From CAWKGV01 sp963849305 (GTDB taxonomy: Bacteria; Pseudomonadota; Alphaproteobacteria; Acetobacterales; Acetobacteraceae): a stretch of 64,000 nt of DNA. Below are positions 1-9,242 of the stretch, piece by piece; position 1 is the first letter of the stretch, and the number at the start of each line of letters is the position of its first letter. The stretch covers positions 1 through 64,000 of the forward strand of contig CAWKGV010000019.1 of NCBI GenBank assembly GCA_963849305.1. Reading direction: 5' to 3'. The position numbers were made by a program, and so were the translations under genes. A model generated the notes under the pieces. The model did not search any database. It saw only the letters and a list, made by a program, of their open reading frames with translations, and was not told where the DNA came from.

Positions 1-2134
1 GGTGGGACACGCTGCGCCTACGCTTGGAGATGAAGCGGCTGCAACTCGCGCGGCTGTACGGACAACTCGCCACGCTCGGAGGAACGGACGCGCTCGCCAA
101 CCGTGTCGGTTGCGCGCTGGAGACGGTCGACGCGCAAATCGGGTGTGCCCCCTGGCTCCCGACCCGCCGCGCGTCGCGGCGTTCGCGGCGGCGCTGGTGC
201 GCGGGCGCGACGACGCCTTGCCCTCGCCGGAGCCGCTGCTGGCACTGTTTCAGACGGCGCTCGCCGCGGCGGATGACGAGGCGCGGCTCGAGTTGTGCGT
301 GGCCCGGGCCGGGCTCGTCGCGCACGGGCTTGCGCTCGCCCATACCCATGTGCGGCTCAATGCCGCCCAGCTTCACAACGTCGTTCGCCAGCGCAAGGGC
401 ATCAAGGACCCGCCGGAAGATCTGTCGCATCGCCGGGCGTTGCTCGCCGCAATCAATGCAGCGCTGGACACGGTCGGGCCGGTGCCGGTCGATTTCGGCG
501 CGTTGCTCGCCGAACAGGCATCGGCCGCGCGAATGATGATGACGGTGGCGCAGATCGTCAAATACATCGACGGATATGCGCCAATCCGATTTCTGGTCGC
601 GGAGACAGAGACCGGCTATACGCTGCTCGCCGCGCTCTGGCTCGCGCGCCTGTTCGGCATCGAAGAGCATATCGAGATCAGCCCGCTGTTCGAGACCGCA
701 GAGGCGCTGGATCGCGGCGCGCGCGGTGCTCGAAGAGGCGCTGCGCAGCCCGCACTACCGGGCCTATCTGCAGACGGACCGGGCGGTTTGCCTTGCAATT
801 CGGCTACTCCGATTCCGGCCGCTATGTGGGCCAGCTCGCCGCAAGCTATCTGATCGAGCGGCTGCGGTTGAAAATCGCCGAGACGCTAGCCCGCTTCGGT
901 ATTTCCGGCGTCGAGGTGGTGCTGTTCGACACCCATGGGGAGAGCATCGGCCGCGGCGGCCATCCCGACATCGCTTGCCGACCGGCTCAAGTACCTCTCG
1001 CCAACCGCCAGCCGCCAGGCGCTCAGTCGCGCCTCGTTGCTCGTGCGCGAGGAGAGCGCATTCCAGGGCGGCGACGGCTATCTCCCGTTCGGCACACCGG
1101 AACTCGCCCTGGCGACAGTGGCGCGGATCGCCGAGCACGCGTTCCATCCGGCCGCCGGGCCGATCGAAGACCCGGTGTATGCGGAGCCGGATTTCGCCGC
1201 CGATTTCTTTGCCACGATCCGGGCCGGCATGCAGGGACTGGTGGAGAACGCGGGATACGGCGCGTTGCTCGGGGCATTCGGGCCGAACCTGTTCGACCCC
1301 TCCGGCTCGCGGCCCGCCGCGCGCGTCAGCGATGCGATGGGTGCCGCGCCGCGCGTGCGGCATCCGCGCGAGCTGCGAGCGATCCCCAACAACGCGATCC
1401 TGCAACAGCTCGGCTGGTGCGCGAACACGTTGCATGGGCTCGGCGCGGCCGCGGCGCGGCATCCCGAGGCGTTTCCGGCGATGCGCGAGCGAAGCCGCCG
1501 GTTCCGTCGGGCGCTCGAGCTGGCGACGGCACGGCCTGGCCCATTCCGACCTCGACGTGCTGCGCGCCGTGATCGGGACGCTTGGACCCGGGGACTTGGC
1601 TCGATCGCGCCGAGCACACGACGCCGACCGGGCCGGCGGGAAGCTTTGGTCGCCGTGGCACGCGCGCTCGAACGGCTCGCACTCTGGAGCCCGGCGCAGT
1701 CGATGTTCCGCCGCATCCAGGCCGACCATCTGGCCCTTCGGGCGGCATGGCCGGAGGCGCCACGCATGCAGTCACGGGAGTTGCTGCTGCACGCGCTGCG
1801 ACTGGCGCTGATCCATCGCGTTTGGCTGCTGGCCACCGAGATCCCGGAATTCTCGCCGCGCCACGGCGGTGACGCACCAGGACATGCAGGCTGCGGCGCT
1901 GCGCCTGGAGATCCCCGCCGTGCTCGGCTTGCTCGCCGAGATCTTCCCCGAGGCACCCGGCTCTCGCGGCGGGCTGGGACTATGCCGAGCCGCGTGCGCC
2001 CCGCGCGTTCGAGGGCTACGCTCGAGAACACGCCGAGATCTTCGCGCCCATGCGTCGCTTGTTCGATCTCATCCGCGAGATCGCGCGTCGCCATCACGCC
2101 ACGAGGTGGGCGCGTTCGGCTATCGGCCGGTTAG
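1..2134 (+). pseudogene. ppc: Phosphoenolpyruvate carboxylase, multiply frame-broken, 5' end outside window
   Basis: PEP carboxylase adds bicarbonate to PEP to give oxaloacetate, a cytosolic anaplerotic step. Homology is visible piece by piece in all three frames: AQIVKYIDGYAPIRFLVAET near 550-605, QFGYSDSGRY near 793-822 and the catalytic-type DTHGESIGRGGHP near 928-966. These match the atypical PEPC seen in methylobacterial and acetobacterial genomes rather than the E. coli enzyme. The frame changes near 150, 716, 782, 968, 1525, 1590, 1640, 1868 and 1965. Each later step is explained by one extra base; the first needs two extra bases or one loss. The N-terminal part lies upstream of the window. 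The copy is either decayed or, as I favour, a poorly polished intact gene. Family assignment is firm; the exact 3' end is not. Confidence 0.8.
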
Positions 2135-3532
2135 GATGCGCTCGACCAACTGCTTCACCGTCGGGATGAACCCGTTCGAGTAGAACGGGTCGCGGCCGAA
2201 CCGGAAGGCGTTGTGACCGCTGAACATCAGGTTGCGATCGACAGCATCCGGAGCGTCGCTCTCGTGGGCGATCGCCTGCAAGGTCTTCTGGATGCAGAAG
2301 CTGCGCGGGTCGGGGCGCTTGCCGGTGCTGTACTCGGGCCCATGTTGGCTCCAGTTGGAGAACCGGCACTGGCTCAGACAGCCCATGCAGGCAACCTGAT
2401 CCCGCGTGATTTCCGATGCCTGCTCCGGTGTCACGAAGATCAGCGTCGAATCCGGCGTTCGCAGCGCCTCGGTGAAGCCTTGCGCTTCCCAGCCACGCAC
2501 CCGGCCGAGGTCGGGGTGGGTCAAGAACACCACGCGCTTGCGCGGCCCGACACCGTATTCGGCCGTATGCTCGCCGATCATCTCCGTCGCGTACGCCACC
2601 TGACGGTCGCTGCGCCCACGCAGCCCCTGCATGAACCCGTTATCGACCGCGCTCGACCAGAACCCGGTCGGGCTGAAGTGATTGAGAAAGACGTCGCCTT
2701 CCCGTAGCGTCGGCAGGCGGCGCTTCCAAGCTTCGCCAATCGGGCTTTCCTGCGTGAGCAACGGGCGAGTGCCGAACTGGAAGGCGATCGGCGCCAGGTC
2801 GGGATTGCCGATCCAGTCCTCCCACTCCTCCAGCCACCAGACGCCGCCGGCCATGATGATCGGGGTTTCGTGCAGCCCGAACTCCCGCATCTGCTTGCGC
2901 AACGCGAGCACGCGCGGGAACGGGTCTTCGGGCTGGGCCGGATCCTCACTGTTTGAAAGCCCATTGTGCCCGCCCGCAAGCCAAGGATCCTCATACACCA
3001 CGCCGCCGAGCAGCGCCGCGGCCCGGCAATAAGCACGCCGCCAGAGCGCGTTGAACGCCCGGGCAGAGGAGACGATGGGGTAATAATAAACGTTGAAGCG
3101 CGCAGCAATATCTGAAAGCCGGTAGGGCATTCCGGCACCGCAGGTCAATCCGTTGATCAACCCCTTGGCCTGCTCGAGTGCGCCGGTGATGACTCGTTCG
3201 GCCGCCCCCATCTCCCAAAGGATATTGGCGTGGATGCGGCCCCTTCCGCCAGCAAGCTCATAGGCGCGCCGCGCCTGGGTCACCGCGCCGCGGACTGCGT
3301 AGGCGATCAGCTCCTCGTGCCGCTCGCGGCGGGTGCGGCCGCGATAGAGCTGGGGTATTACGCGCCCTTGCTCGTCGTAACTGTCGGCGTTGACCGCGCT
3401 GAATGTGCCCACCCCACCAGTGGCCGCCCAGCGGCCGGACGAAATTCCGTTCGAGATCGAGACACCCTTGCCGCCCTCCACAAGCGGCAAGACCTCCATC
3501 CCACCCAGTCGGATCGCATTGATCGCCTTCAT
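2120..3532 (-). CDS. Nitronate monooxygenase-like flavin oxidoreductase
   Basis: The 470-residue product resembles the NAD(P)H-dependent flavin oxidoreductase / 2-nitropropane dioxygenase family, FMN enzymes on a TIM barrel that oxidise alkyl nitronates. The N-terminus (LGGMEVLPLVEGGKGVSIS) and the glycine-rich segments (INGLTCGAGMPYRL, ETPIIMAGGVWW) fit the phosphate-binding parts of the barrel. A cysteine cluster, CMGCLSQC followed by a later C near residue 410, belongs to the long branch of this family and may hold a metal centre; that is inference. I start at MKAINAIRLGG because the upstream extension looks non-coding. It converges on the broken ppc, overlapping its tail. The natural substrate is unknown. 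Confidence 0.75.
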   Translation of the reverse strand: MKAINAIRLGGMEVLPLVEGGKGVSISNGISSGRWAATGGVGTFSAVNADSYDEQGRVIPQLYRGRTRRERHEELIAYAVRGAVTQARRAYELAGGRGRIHANILWEMGAAERVITGALEQAKGLINGLTCGAGMPYRLSDIAARFNVYYYPIVSSARAFNALWRRAYCRAAALLGGVVYEDPWLAGGHNGLSNSEDPAQPEDPFPRVLALRKQMREFGLHETPIIMAGGVWWLEEWEDWIGNPDLAPIAFQFGTRPLLTQESPIGEAWKRRLPTLREGDVFLNHFSPTGFWSSAVDNGFMQGLRGRSDRQVAYATEMIGEHTAEYGVGPRKRVVFLTHPDLGRVRGWEAQGFTEALRTPDSTLIFVTPEQASEITRDQVACMGCLSQCRFSNWSQHGPEYSTGKRPDPRSFCIQKTLQAIAHESDAPDAVDRNLMFSGHNAFRFGRDPFYSNGFIPTVKQLVERILTGR

Positions 3533-3611
3533 GCAGTCGCTCCTGCGTCCGGCGTTGTCAGACTGCAGGGCCACGGATGACAGAGTTTCCGCGGCCTTGC
3601 TCCGGTTGGCC

Positions 3612-5786
3612 TCACTCCCCAGCGGCCACCGCCGGGGCCTCCGCGGGCTCGCGCTCGCGGCGGCCCGGCTTGGCCCCGACCTTGTCGGTGATGTCTTCGC
3701 CGGTCTGCTGATCGACCACTCGCATCGAGAGCTTGACCTTGCCGCGCTCGTCGAAGCCGACGACCTTCACCTTCACCGGGTCACCGACATTAACGACATC
3801 GGTGGTCCTGCCGACGCGTCCCTGCGCCAGCTCGCTGATATGCACGAGGCCATCGCGCGAGCCGAGAAAGTTGACGAACGCCCCGAAATCGGCCGTTTTC
3901 ACCACTTTTCCAGGATAAATCACGCCAATCTCCGGCTCGGCCACGATGCCACGGATCCAGTCGATCGCGGCCTGCGCCTGGGACTGCTCGGCGGCCGCGA
4001 TCTTTATCGTGCCATTGTCCTCGATGTCGATCTTGGCGCCGGTCTGCTCGACGATCTCGCGGATCACCTTGCCCCCGGTGCCGATCACCTCCCGGATCTT
4101 CTCCTTGGGCACGTTGATAATGGTGATGCGGGGCGCGTTGGCGGCGACGTCGGTGCGCGCCCCCGTGATCGCCTTCGCCATCTCACCCAGTATGTGCATT
4201 CGCCCATCGCGTGCCTGATCGAGCGCGATGCGCATGATCTCCGGCGTGATCGAGGTGATCTTGATGTCCATTTGCAAGCTGGTGACGCCGCGCTCGGTCC
4301 CCGCCACCTTGAAATCCATGTCCCCCAGATGGTCCTCGTCGCCCAGGATGTCGGACAGCACGGCGAACCCGCGCTCTTCCTTGATCAAGCCCATCGCGAT
4401 ACCGGCCACCGGGTTGCAGAGCGGAACGCCGGCATCCATCAACGCGAGGGAGGAGCCACAGACCGTTGCCATGGAGGACGAACCGTTACTCTCAGTGATC
4501 TCCGAGACCACGCGCAGGGTGTACGGAAATTTCTCCTTCTCCGGCAACAACGGCCGGATGGCGCGCCAGGCGAGCTTGCCGTGACCGATTTCGCGCCGCC
4601 CCGGCGACCCCATCCGTCCGGCCTCGCCGACCGAATAGGGCGGGAAATTGTAGTGCAGCATAAAGTGCTCGCGATACTCGCCTTCGAGCGCGTCTATGAT
4701 CTGCTCGTCCTGGCCAGTGCCAAGCGTCGCGACGCACAGTGCCTGGGTTTCGCCGCGCGTGAATAGGGCGCTGCCATGAGCGCGCGGCAGCACACCGACC
4801 TCGGCGACGATCGGACGAACGGTTTTCGTGTCGCGGCCGTCGATGCGGATGCCGGTGTCCAGAATGGCGTTGCGGACCAGGTCGGCCTCAAGCTTCTTAA
4901 ACAGGCCCTTCGCCTCGTCCACGTCGGCGCCTTCGGCCGCGAGCTGCATCAATGCCGCCTGCTTGGCTGCATCGATCTTCTCGTGCCGGGCCTGCTTCTC
5001 CTGCTCGAGATACCCCTCCGCAAGGTGAGCACGCGCGAGCGCATCGACCCGCGCCGCGAGGCTCTTTTCACCCTCGGTCGGCTCAGGCAACGGCCAAGGA
5101 TCTTTCGCCGCGCGCTCAGCGAGCTCGATGATTGCGTCGATCACCGGCTGGAAAGACCGATGGCCGAAAGTGACGGCGCCCAGCATCACGTCCTCTGGCA
5201 GTTCGCGCGCTTCGCTTTCCACCATCAGGACGCCATCGGATGTGCCGGCCACCACGAGGTCAAGCTCGGCATCCTTCGTCTGATCGGCCGTGGGATTGAG
5301 GATGTACTGCCCGCCCTTGTAGCCGACGCGTGCCGCACCGACCGGGCCAAAAAATGGTATCCCGGAGAGCGTCAGCGCCGCCGAGCAGCCGATCATGGCA
5401 ACGATGTCGGGATCGTTCTCCAGGTCATGGCTCAGCACGGTGGCGATGACCTGGACCTCGTTGCGGAAGCCTTCAGGAAACAGCGGGCGGATCGGCCGGT
5501 CTATCAGGCGGCTAACCAAGACCTCGTTCTCTGAGGGACGGCCCTCTCGCTTGAAAAAGCCGCCCGGGATCTTGCCCGCGGCGAATGCTTTTTCCTGGTA
5601 GTTGACGGTGAGCGGGAAAAAGTCCTGGCCAGGGCGGGCAGCCTTCACGCCAACCGCGGTGCAGAGCACGATGGTGTCGCCGTAGCGGGCGAGAACCGCC
5701 CCGTCCGCCTGTCGGGCAATCTTGCCGGTTTCCAGGATCAGCTTTCGGCCGCCCCAGTCGAGTTCCTTGCGGTAGTAGTCGAACAT
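3612..5786 (-). CDS. pnp: Polyribonucleotide nucleotidyltransferase (PNPase)
   Basis: PNPase degrades RNA 3' to 5' using phosphate and is the core of the RNA degradosome. The 724-residue protein has the family's full layout: two RNase PH-like domains separated by an all-alpha segment, a KH domain near 555-615 with the loop IGTGGKVIRE, and an S1 domain near 622-691 (GKVVKTADFGAFVNF, LVHISELA). It ends in a charged, disordered tail. The start MFDYYRKELDWGG is the usual alphaproteobacterial N-terminus; the open frame continues upstream but is not conserved-looking. It lies downstream of rpsO on the same strand, the classical rpsO-pnp order. Confidence 0.97.
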   Translation of the reverse strand: MFDYYRKELDWGGRKLILETGKIARQADGAVLARYGDTIVLCTAVGVKAARPGQDFFPLTVNYQEKAFAAGKIPGGFFKREGRPSENEVLVSRLIDRPIRPLFPEGFRNEVQVIATVLSHDLENDPDIVAMIGCSAALTLSGIPFFGPVGAARVGYKGGQYILNPTADQTKDAELDLVVAGTSDGVLMVESEARELPEDVMLGAVTFGHRSFQPVIDAIIELAERAAKDPWPLPEPTEGEKSLAARVDALARAHLAEGYLEQEKQARHEKIDAAKQAALMQLAAEGADVDEAKGLFKKLEADLVRNAILDTGIRIDGRDTKTVRPIVAEVGVLPRAHGSALFTRGETQALCVATLGTGQDEQIIDALEGEYREHFMLHYNFPPYSVGEAGRMGSPGRREIGHGKLAWRAIRPLLPEKEKFPYTLRVVSEITESNGSSSMATVCGSSLALMDAGVPLCNPVAGIAMGLIKEERGFAVLSDILGDEDHLGDMDFKVAGTERGVTSLQMDIKITSITPEIMRIALDQARDGRMHILGEMAKAITGARTDVAANAPRITIINVPKEKIREVIGTGGKVIREIVEQTGAKIDIEDNGTIKIAAAEQSQAQAAIDWIRGIVAEPEIGVIYPGKVVKTADFGAFVNFLGSRDGLVHISELAQGRVGRTTDVVNVGDPVKVKVVGFDERGKVKLSMRVVDQQTGEDITDKVGAKPGRREREPAEAPAVAAGE

Positions 5787-6089
5787 GCGTAGTCCTTCGG
5801 TGCACGCCGCACCGGCGGACGCGATCCCGAGCGATCCATTGTTCCCGGCGGGATACGGCGTCTCGGGTCGCACGGATCGCGGGCTGCGAACCAGCGCAGC
5901 CGCGGGCCATGTGGCCGGAAACGCCGTCACGGTTCCCTTCGCGGGCACCAGACCGGCGGTGTGTGGTCCGCCGCGTGTCGCGACGTTTGGGAGCAATGCC
6001 CCCGAGTTGCCCCACGCCCCATGGCGCGAGGGTCGTTGCCGATACCCTGATATAAGCGGCGCCGGCTGGTATGACAGGCTTCGAGCTTG
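5787..6089 (-). other. rpsO-pnp intergenic region / pnp mRNA leader
   Basis: This 303-base stretch between rpsO and pnp has no convincing gene; the pnp frame stays open into it without a plausible start. In other proteobacteria the pnp leader carries an RNase III-cut hairpin for autoregulation. The region is GC-rich enough to fold, but I could not pick out one clear long hairpin by eye. Confidence 0.35.
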
Positions 6090-6359
6090 CTAGCGGCGCA
6101 GATTAAGTCGAGCGATCAGCGCCCCATAGCGGGCGCTGTCCTTCGCGCGCAGGTAGTCAAGCAACCGCCGGCGTTGGCCGACAAGCATCAGCAAGCCGCG
6201 CCGGCTGTGGAAATCCTTGGCGTGGGTCTTCAGGTGCTCGGTCAGGTTGCCGATCCGCTCCGAGAGAAGGGCAACCTGGACCTCGGGGCTGCCGGTATCG
6301 CCCAGCGCCCGGGCATATTCGGAAACCAGCGCCGTGCGGCGCTCCCCGGTGATCGACAT
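6090..6359 (-). CDS. rpsO: 30S ribosomal protein S15
   Basis: S15 binds the central domain of 16S rRNA early in small-subunit assembly and forms bridges to the 50S subunit. The 89-residue product is full length and carries the diagnostic central stretch TGSPEVQVALLSERI and HSRRGLLMLVGQRRRLLDYL. I use MSITGERR as the start, the normal family N-terminus. It lies 55 bases after truB and precedes pnp, the usual gene order. Confidence 0.98.
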   Translation of the reverse strand: MSITGERRTALVSEYARALGDTGSPEVQVALLSERIGNLTEHLKTHAKDFHSRRGLLMLVGQRRRLLDYLRAKDSARYGALIARLNLRR

Positions 6360-6414
6360 CGGATTTGCTCCTATTTGATGTTGCGACGACGCGTCGCAGG
6401 GCGAACCCACGGGG

Positions 6415-7341
6415 CTAAAGTACCCGTTCGGGCTTCAGCCAACCGTCTTGTAGCCGGCATAACCCGACGACCCGGCCCCCCGCCATGGCACGCGCCAACC
6501 CGCCATTCGGATCGGCCGTCCGTGGAATCCGACCCATGAACCCGACCAGGCTCAATGTCTTGCCACGCATAAAGTCCGCGATCTCGGCTTCGGTCAGGGC
6601 CAGCGCCGGGATGTCGGCCAGCGCGGTCGCGACCGGAAGCAGCAGATCCGGGGAAGCCGGCGCGGTATGGTCCGGCCCGATCAGCTTGTCTAGCGGAATC
6701 GCCCCAGCTTCCATAAACGGGCCGACCCGCAGCCGGCGCAGGGACGCGACATGGCCGAGGGTGCCGCAGGCTACGGCGAGGTCGCGTGCCAGGCTGCGCA
6801 TATACACGCCTTTTCCGGACTCCACCTCGAAAATCCCCGTCTCGGAGTTGGGGTGCTCGATCAATTCAAAGCGGTCCACGCGCGCCGCCCGCGGCGCGAG
6901 GTTCGGGGCACGGCCCTCGCGCGCCATATCGTACGCGCGCTCGCCGGCGATCTTCACGGCCGAGAAGGTTGGCGGTACCTGCGTGATATCACCGCGGAAG
7001 GCGACCAGCGCGGCATTGATCGCCACCTCAGTCGGACGGACCGCGGAGGTGGCGATCACCTGCCCATCCGCATCGTCGGTGTCTCGCGCTTCGCCGAAGC
7101 GGAGCGTGAAGCGGTAGAGCTTGGTGCCATCCACCACATAGGGCACCGTCTTGGTCGCGGCACCGAAGGCGACCGGCAGCACGCCGGTTGCGAGCGGGTC
7201 GAGCGTGCCGCCGTGCCCCGCTTTTTGCGCGTCGAAGGCACGACGGACACGATTGACCACATCGGTGCTGGTCAGTCCGGGCGGCTTGTCGATGATCAGC
7301 CATCCGTCGATCGGGCGGCCTCGGGGCTTGCGGCGGGACAT
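6415..7341 (-). CDS. truB: tRNA pseudouridine(55) synthase TruB
   Basis: TruB converts U55 in the T-loop of tRNAs to pseudouridine and also acts as a tRNA-folding chaperone. The 308-residue protein begins with GWLIIDKPPGLTST and has the catalytic motif GHGGTLDPLATGVLP, where the Asp is the nucleophile. The middle segment VYMRSLARDLA is also typical. The C-terminus (KPERVL) is short, without a clear PUA domain. It is in the rimP-to-pnp block, although here the sigma/anti-sigma pair separates it from rbfA. Confidence 0.96.
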   Translation of the reverse strand: MSRRKPRGRPIDGWLIIDKPPGLTSTDVVNRVRRAFDAQKAGHGGTLDPLATGVLPVAFGAATKTVPYVVDGTKLYRFTLRFGEARDTDDADGQVIATSAVRPTEVAINAALVAFRGDITQVPPTFSAVKIAGERAYDMAREGRAPNLAPRAARVDRFELIEHPNSETGIFEVESGKGVYMRSLARDLAVACGTLGHVASLRRLRVGPFMEAGAIPLDKLIGPDHTAPASPDLLLPVATALADIPALALTEAEIADFMRGKTLSLVGFMGRIPRTADPNGGLARAMAGGRVVGLCRLQDGWLKPERVL

Positions 7342-7444
7342 GCGGCGACTTCTCCTCGACCGGCAGTCGGAGCGGAGATGAAGCGCGCCAGATCAGGACG
7401 CAAGGGATAGGCGCGAGCGGGGCTCTGTTTGCCCGCGCCGCTTG

Positions 7445-8143
7445 TCAGTCCATTGATGTGAGCCGCCCACCGTAAAGCACCGGCCCGGTCGGTAGCCCGG
7501 TCGGCGAGCCTCCCTTGGGTTCCAGGCTCACCAGGAGCTGCGTGCCGGGCGGCAGGACGGTGGCAAGCTGCTTGCCGTCCGCGGGCAGCACACCCAGCGA
7601 GCGGGGCCGCTTTGCCCCGGCGGCGAGCGCCCAAAGCTCCAGGTCGTGGTTGCTGGGCACCGCCGCGAGGTTCGGCCCGGGACGGATAGTCAGCTGATGG
7701 CCCTGATCGACCGCCACCAGCGCCGGCGCGCCTCCAGCCGTCGGGGAGAGGACCGCGACACGCGGCGGCGGCGGCGCGCGCGCCAGGATGAAGGCCGCGA
7801 GCCCGGCGGCAATGGCCAATCCAGCGGCGGTACCGGCCTGCCACAGCCTGACGCTTTGATACCAGCGCGGCGCCGGCGCGAGCGGTACCGCCGAAGGAGG
7901 CTGGACCGGGGCCGGAGTGGCAGGGCCGAGCGTGCCCTCGATGCGCCCCCAGAGATCGGAGGGAGGCGGCGCATGGACCGCGAGCCGCGCGAGCGGAGAT
8001 AGCCGACGCTGCCATTTGGCAACCGATCGAGCGAAGTCGGGGTCTTCCCCGAGCAGGCGTCGGGCCATGCGATCGTCCTCGCCCTCCAGCGTGCCGAGCA
8101 CGTACTCCGCCGCGAGCAGGTCCCGGTCCGGCTGGTCGCTCAT
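7445..8143 (-). CDS. RskA-type membrane anti-sigma factor
   Basis: The 232-residue product looks like an RskA-family anti-sigma factor that holds its ECF sigma partner at the membrane. The N-terminal cytosolic part (AAEYVLGTLEGEDDRMARRL) is the usual sigma-binding helix region, without a zinc-binding HxxxCxxC motif. One membrane segment follows near residues 95-115 (LWQAGTAAGLAIAAGLAAF). The rest is a periplasmic RskA-like domain ending in LVSLEPKGGSPTG. Its ATG overlaps the sigma-gene stop (ATGA), so the two are translationally coupled. The stimulus cannot be read from sequence. Confidence 0.85.
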   Translation of the reverse strand: MSDQPDRDLLAAEYVLGTLEGEDDRMARRLLGEDPDFARSVAKWQRRLSPLARLAVHAPPPSDLWGRIEGTLGPATPAPVQPPSAVPLAPAPRWYQSVRLWQAGTAAGLAIAAGLAAFILARAPPPPRVAVLSPTAGGAPALVAVDQGHQLTIRPGPNLAAVPSNHDLELWALAAGAKRPRSLGVLPADGKQLATVLPPGTQLLVSLEPKGGSPTGLPTGPVLYGGRLTSMD

Positions 8144-8721
8144 GCTTCCAGGCACCCGCGCAGGGCGATCAGGCTACGCCTGATCCACGATTTCACCGTG
8201 CCGAGTGGCAGCCGTAGGCGCTCCGCCAAATCGCTGTGAGACAGGCCATCGACGAAGGCCATAATCAGGAGCTGACGGCGCTCGCTCTCGAGCTGCGCGA
8301 GGCAGCGACGAAGCGCGGCCCCCTCGGCTTCGGTCGCGAGCTGGGCCAGCGCATCTGGCGTCTCGTCGGCATGATCTTCCAGTTCGTAACCGGGCGTCTC
8401 GCGGCCACGCTTGCGCACGATATCGAGCGCCCGATAGCGGACTAGGCTTACCAGCCAGGATTCTGAACTGCCGCGCGAAGGGTCGAACCGGGATGACTGT
8501 TGCCAGACTTGCACGAACGCGTCGTGGGTCGCGTCAGCGGCGAGCGACGGCTGGCGCGTGATGCGAAGCGCGATGCCATGCAGCCGCCCCGCCCAGCCGT
8601 CGTAAAGCCGGCGGAATGCGAGGCGGTCTCCGGCCGCACAGCCGCGGATCAACTCCGCGGTCTCGGTGGCATCCACGTTCGCGCCCTCCGCCTGCCCGAG
8701 CCCCTTCTCCTGCTCGCCCAT
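8140..8721 (-). CDS. ECF-family RNA polymerase sigma factor
   Basis: A two-domain extracytoplasmic-function sigma factor. Region 2 is visible as HDAFVQVWQQSSRFDPSRGS followed by SLVRYRALDIVRKR. Region 4 is LIMAFVDGLSHSDLAERL with the helix-turn-helix LPLGTVKSWIRRSL. I chose the ATG giving MGEQEKGLG (193 residues); a longer frame up to 8805 exists but its extra residues are unlike the family. The coupled RskA-type gene downstream suggests a SigK/RskA-like regulon. Its insertion between truB and rbfA breaks a normally continuous block, so it may be a lineage-specific insertion. Confidence 0.88.
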   Translation of the reverse strand: MGEQEKGLGQAEGANVDATETAELIRGCAAGDRLAFRRLYDGWAGRLHGIALRITRQPSLAADATHDAFVQVWQQSSRFDPSRGSSESWLVSLVRYRALDIVRKRGRETPGYELEDHADETPDALAQLATEAEGAALRRCLAQLESERRQLLIMAFVDGLSHSDLAERLRLPLGTVKSWIRRSLIALRGCLEA

Positions 8722-8858
8722 GCCGTCTGTTACGCGGCCCGCACCGGAGCGGATGCACGGGCAGCCCACGTCGAGCTTCGGGGGTGCCGCGAACAGGAGG
8801 TTCAAACACTCTCGGCCTCCCCGTCACCAGAGCCGCGGGAAAGGCGAGCCTCGCCCGG

Positions 8859-9242
8859 TTATTCCAAGTCCCGCGCAACCTCCGGCGAATGCAGCAGCCG
8901 ATCGATGGACGCGGCGTGATCGGGTGCGTGGTCAGGCTGGAACAACAGATCCGGCGCGAACCTGAGCCCAAGCGCTTGGGCGATCTGACCGCGCAGGAAT
9001 GGCGCGACACGACGTAGCGCGGGCAGGACCGCATCGATGTCGGGGCGGCCGAGCCGGGCCACGAAGGTGGTCGCGTGCTTGAGGTCCGGGCTCATTCGGA
9101 CTTCCGTGACCGTGATCTCGGCAGTCGCGAGTTCCGGGTCGCGGAAATCGCGCCGGGCGAACAGCCCGGCAAGCACGTGGCGAATCTCCTCCGCCACCCG
9201 CAACTGGCGTTGCGTTGGGGCCGGGTGGTCCGGCTTGCTCAC
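8859..9242 (-). CDS. rbfA: Ribosome-binding factor A
   Basis: RbfA helps mature the 16S rRNA 5' end and the 30S subunit and is needed for growth in the cold. The 127-residue product has the type-II KH-like fold signature: QLRVAEEIRHVLAGLFARRD, ITVTEVRMSPDLKHATTFV and LRGQIAQALGLRFAPDLLFQ. The start codon is GTG, overlapping the infB stop as GTGA, so it is translationally coupled to infB as in many proteobacteria. Confidence 0.95.
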   Translation of the reverse strand: MSKPDHPAPTQRQLRVAEEIRHVLAGLFARRDFRDPELATAEITVTEVRMSPDLKHATTFVARLGRPDIDAVLPALRRVAPFLRGQIAQALGLRFAPDLLFQPDHAPDHAASIDRLLHSPEVARDLE

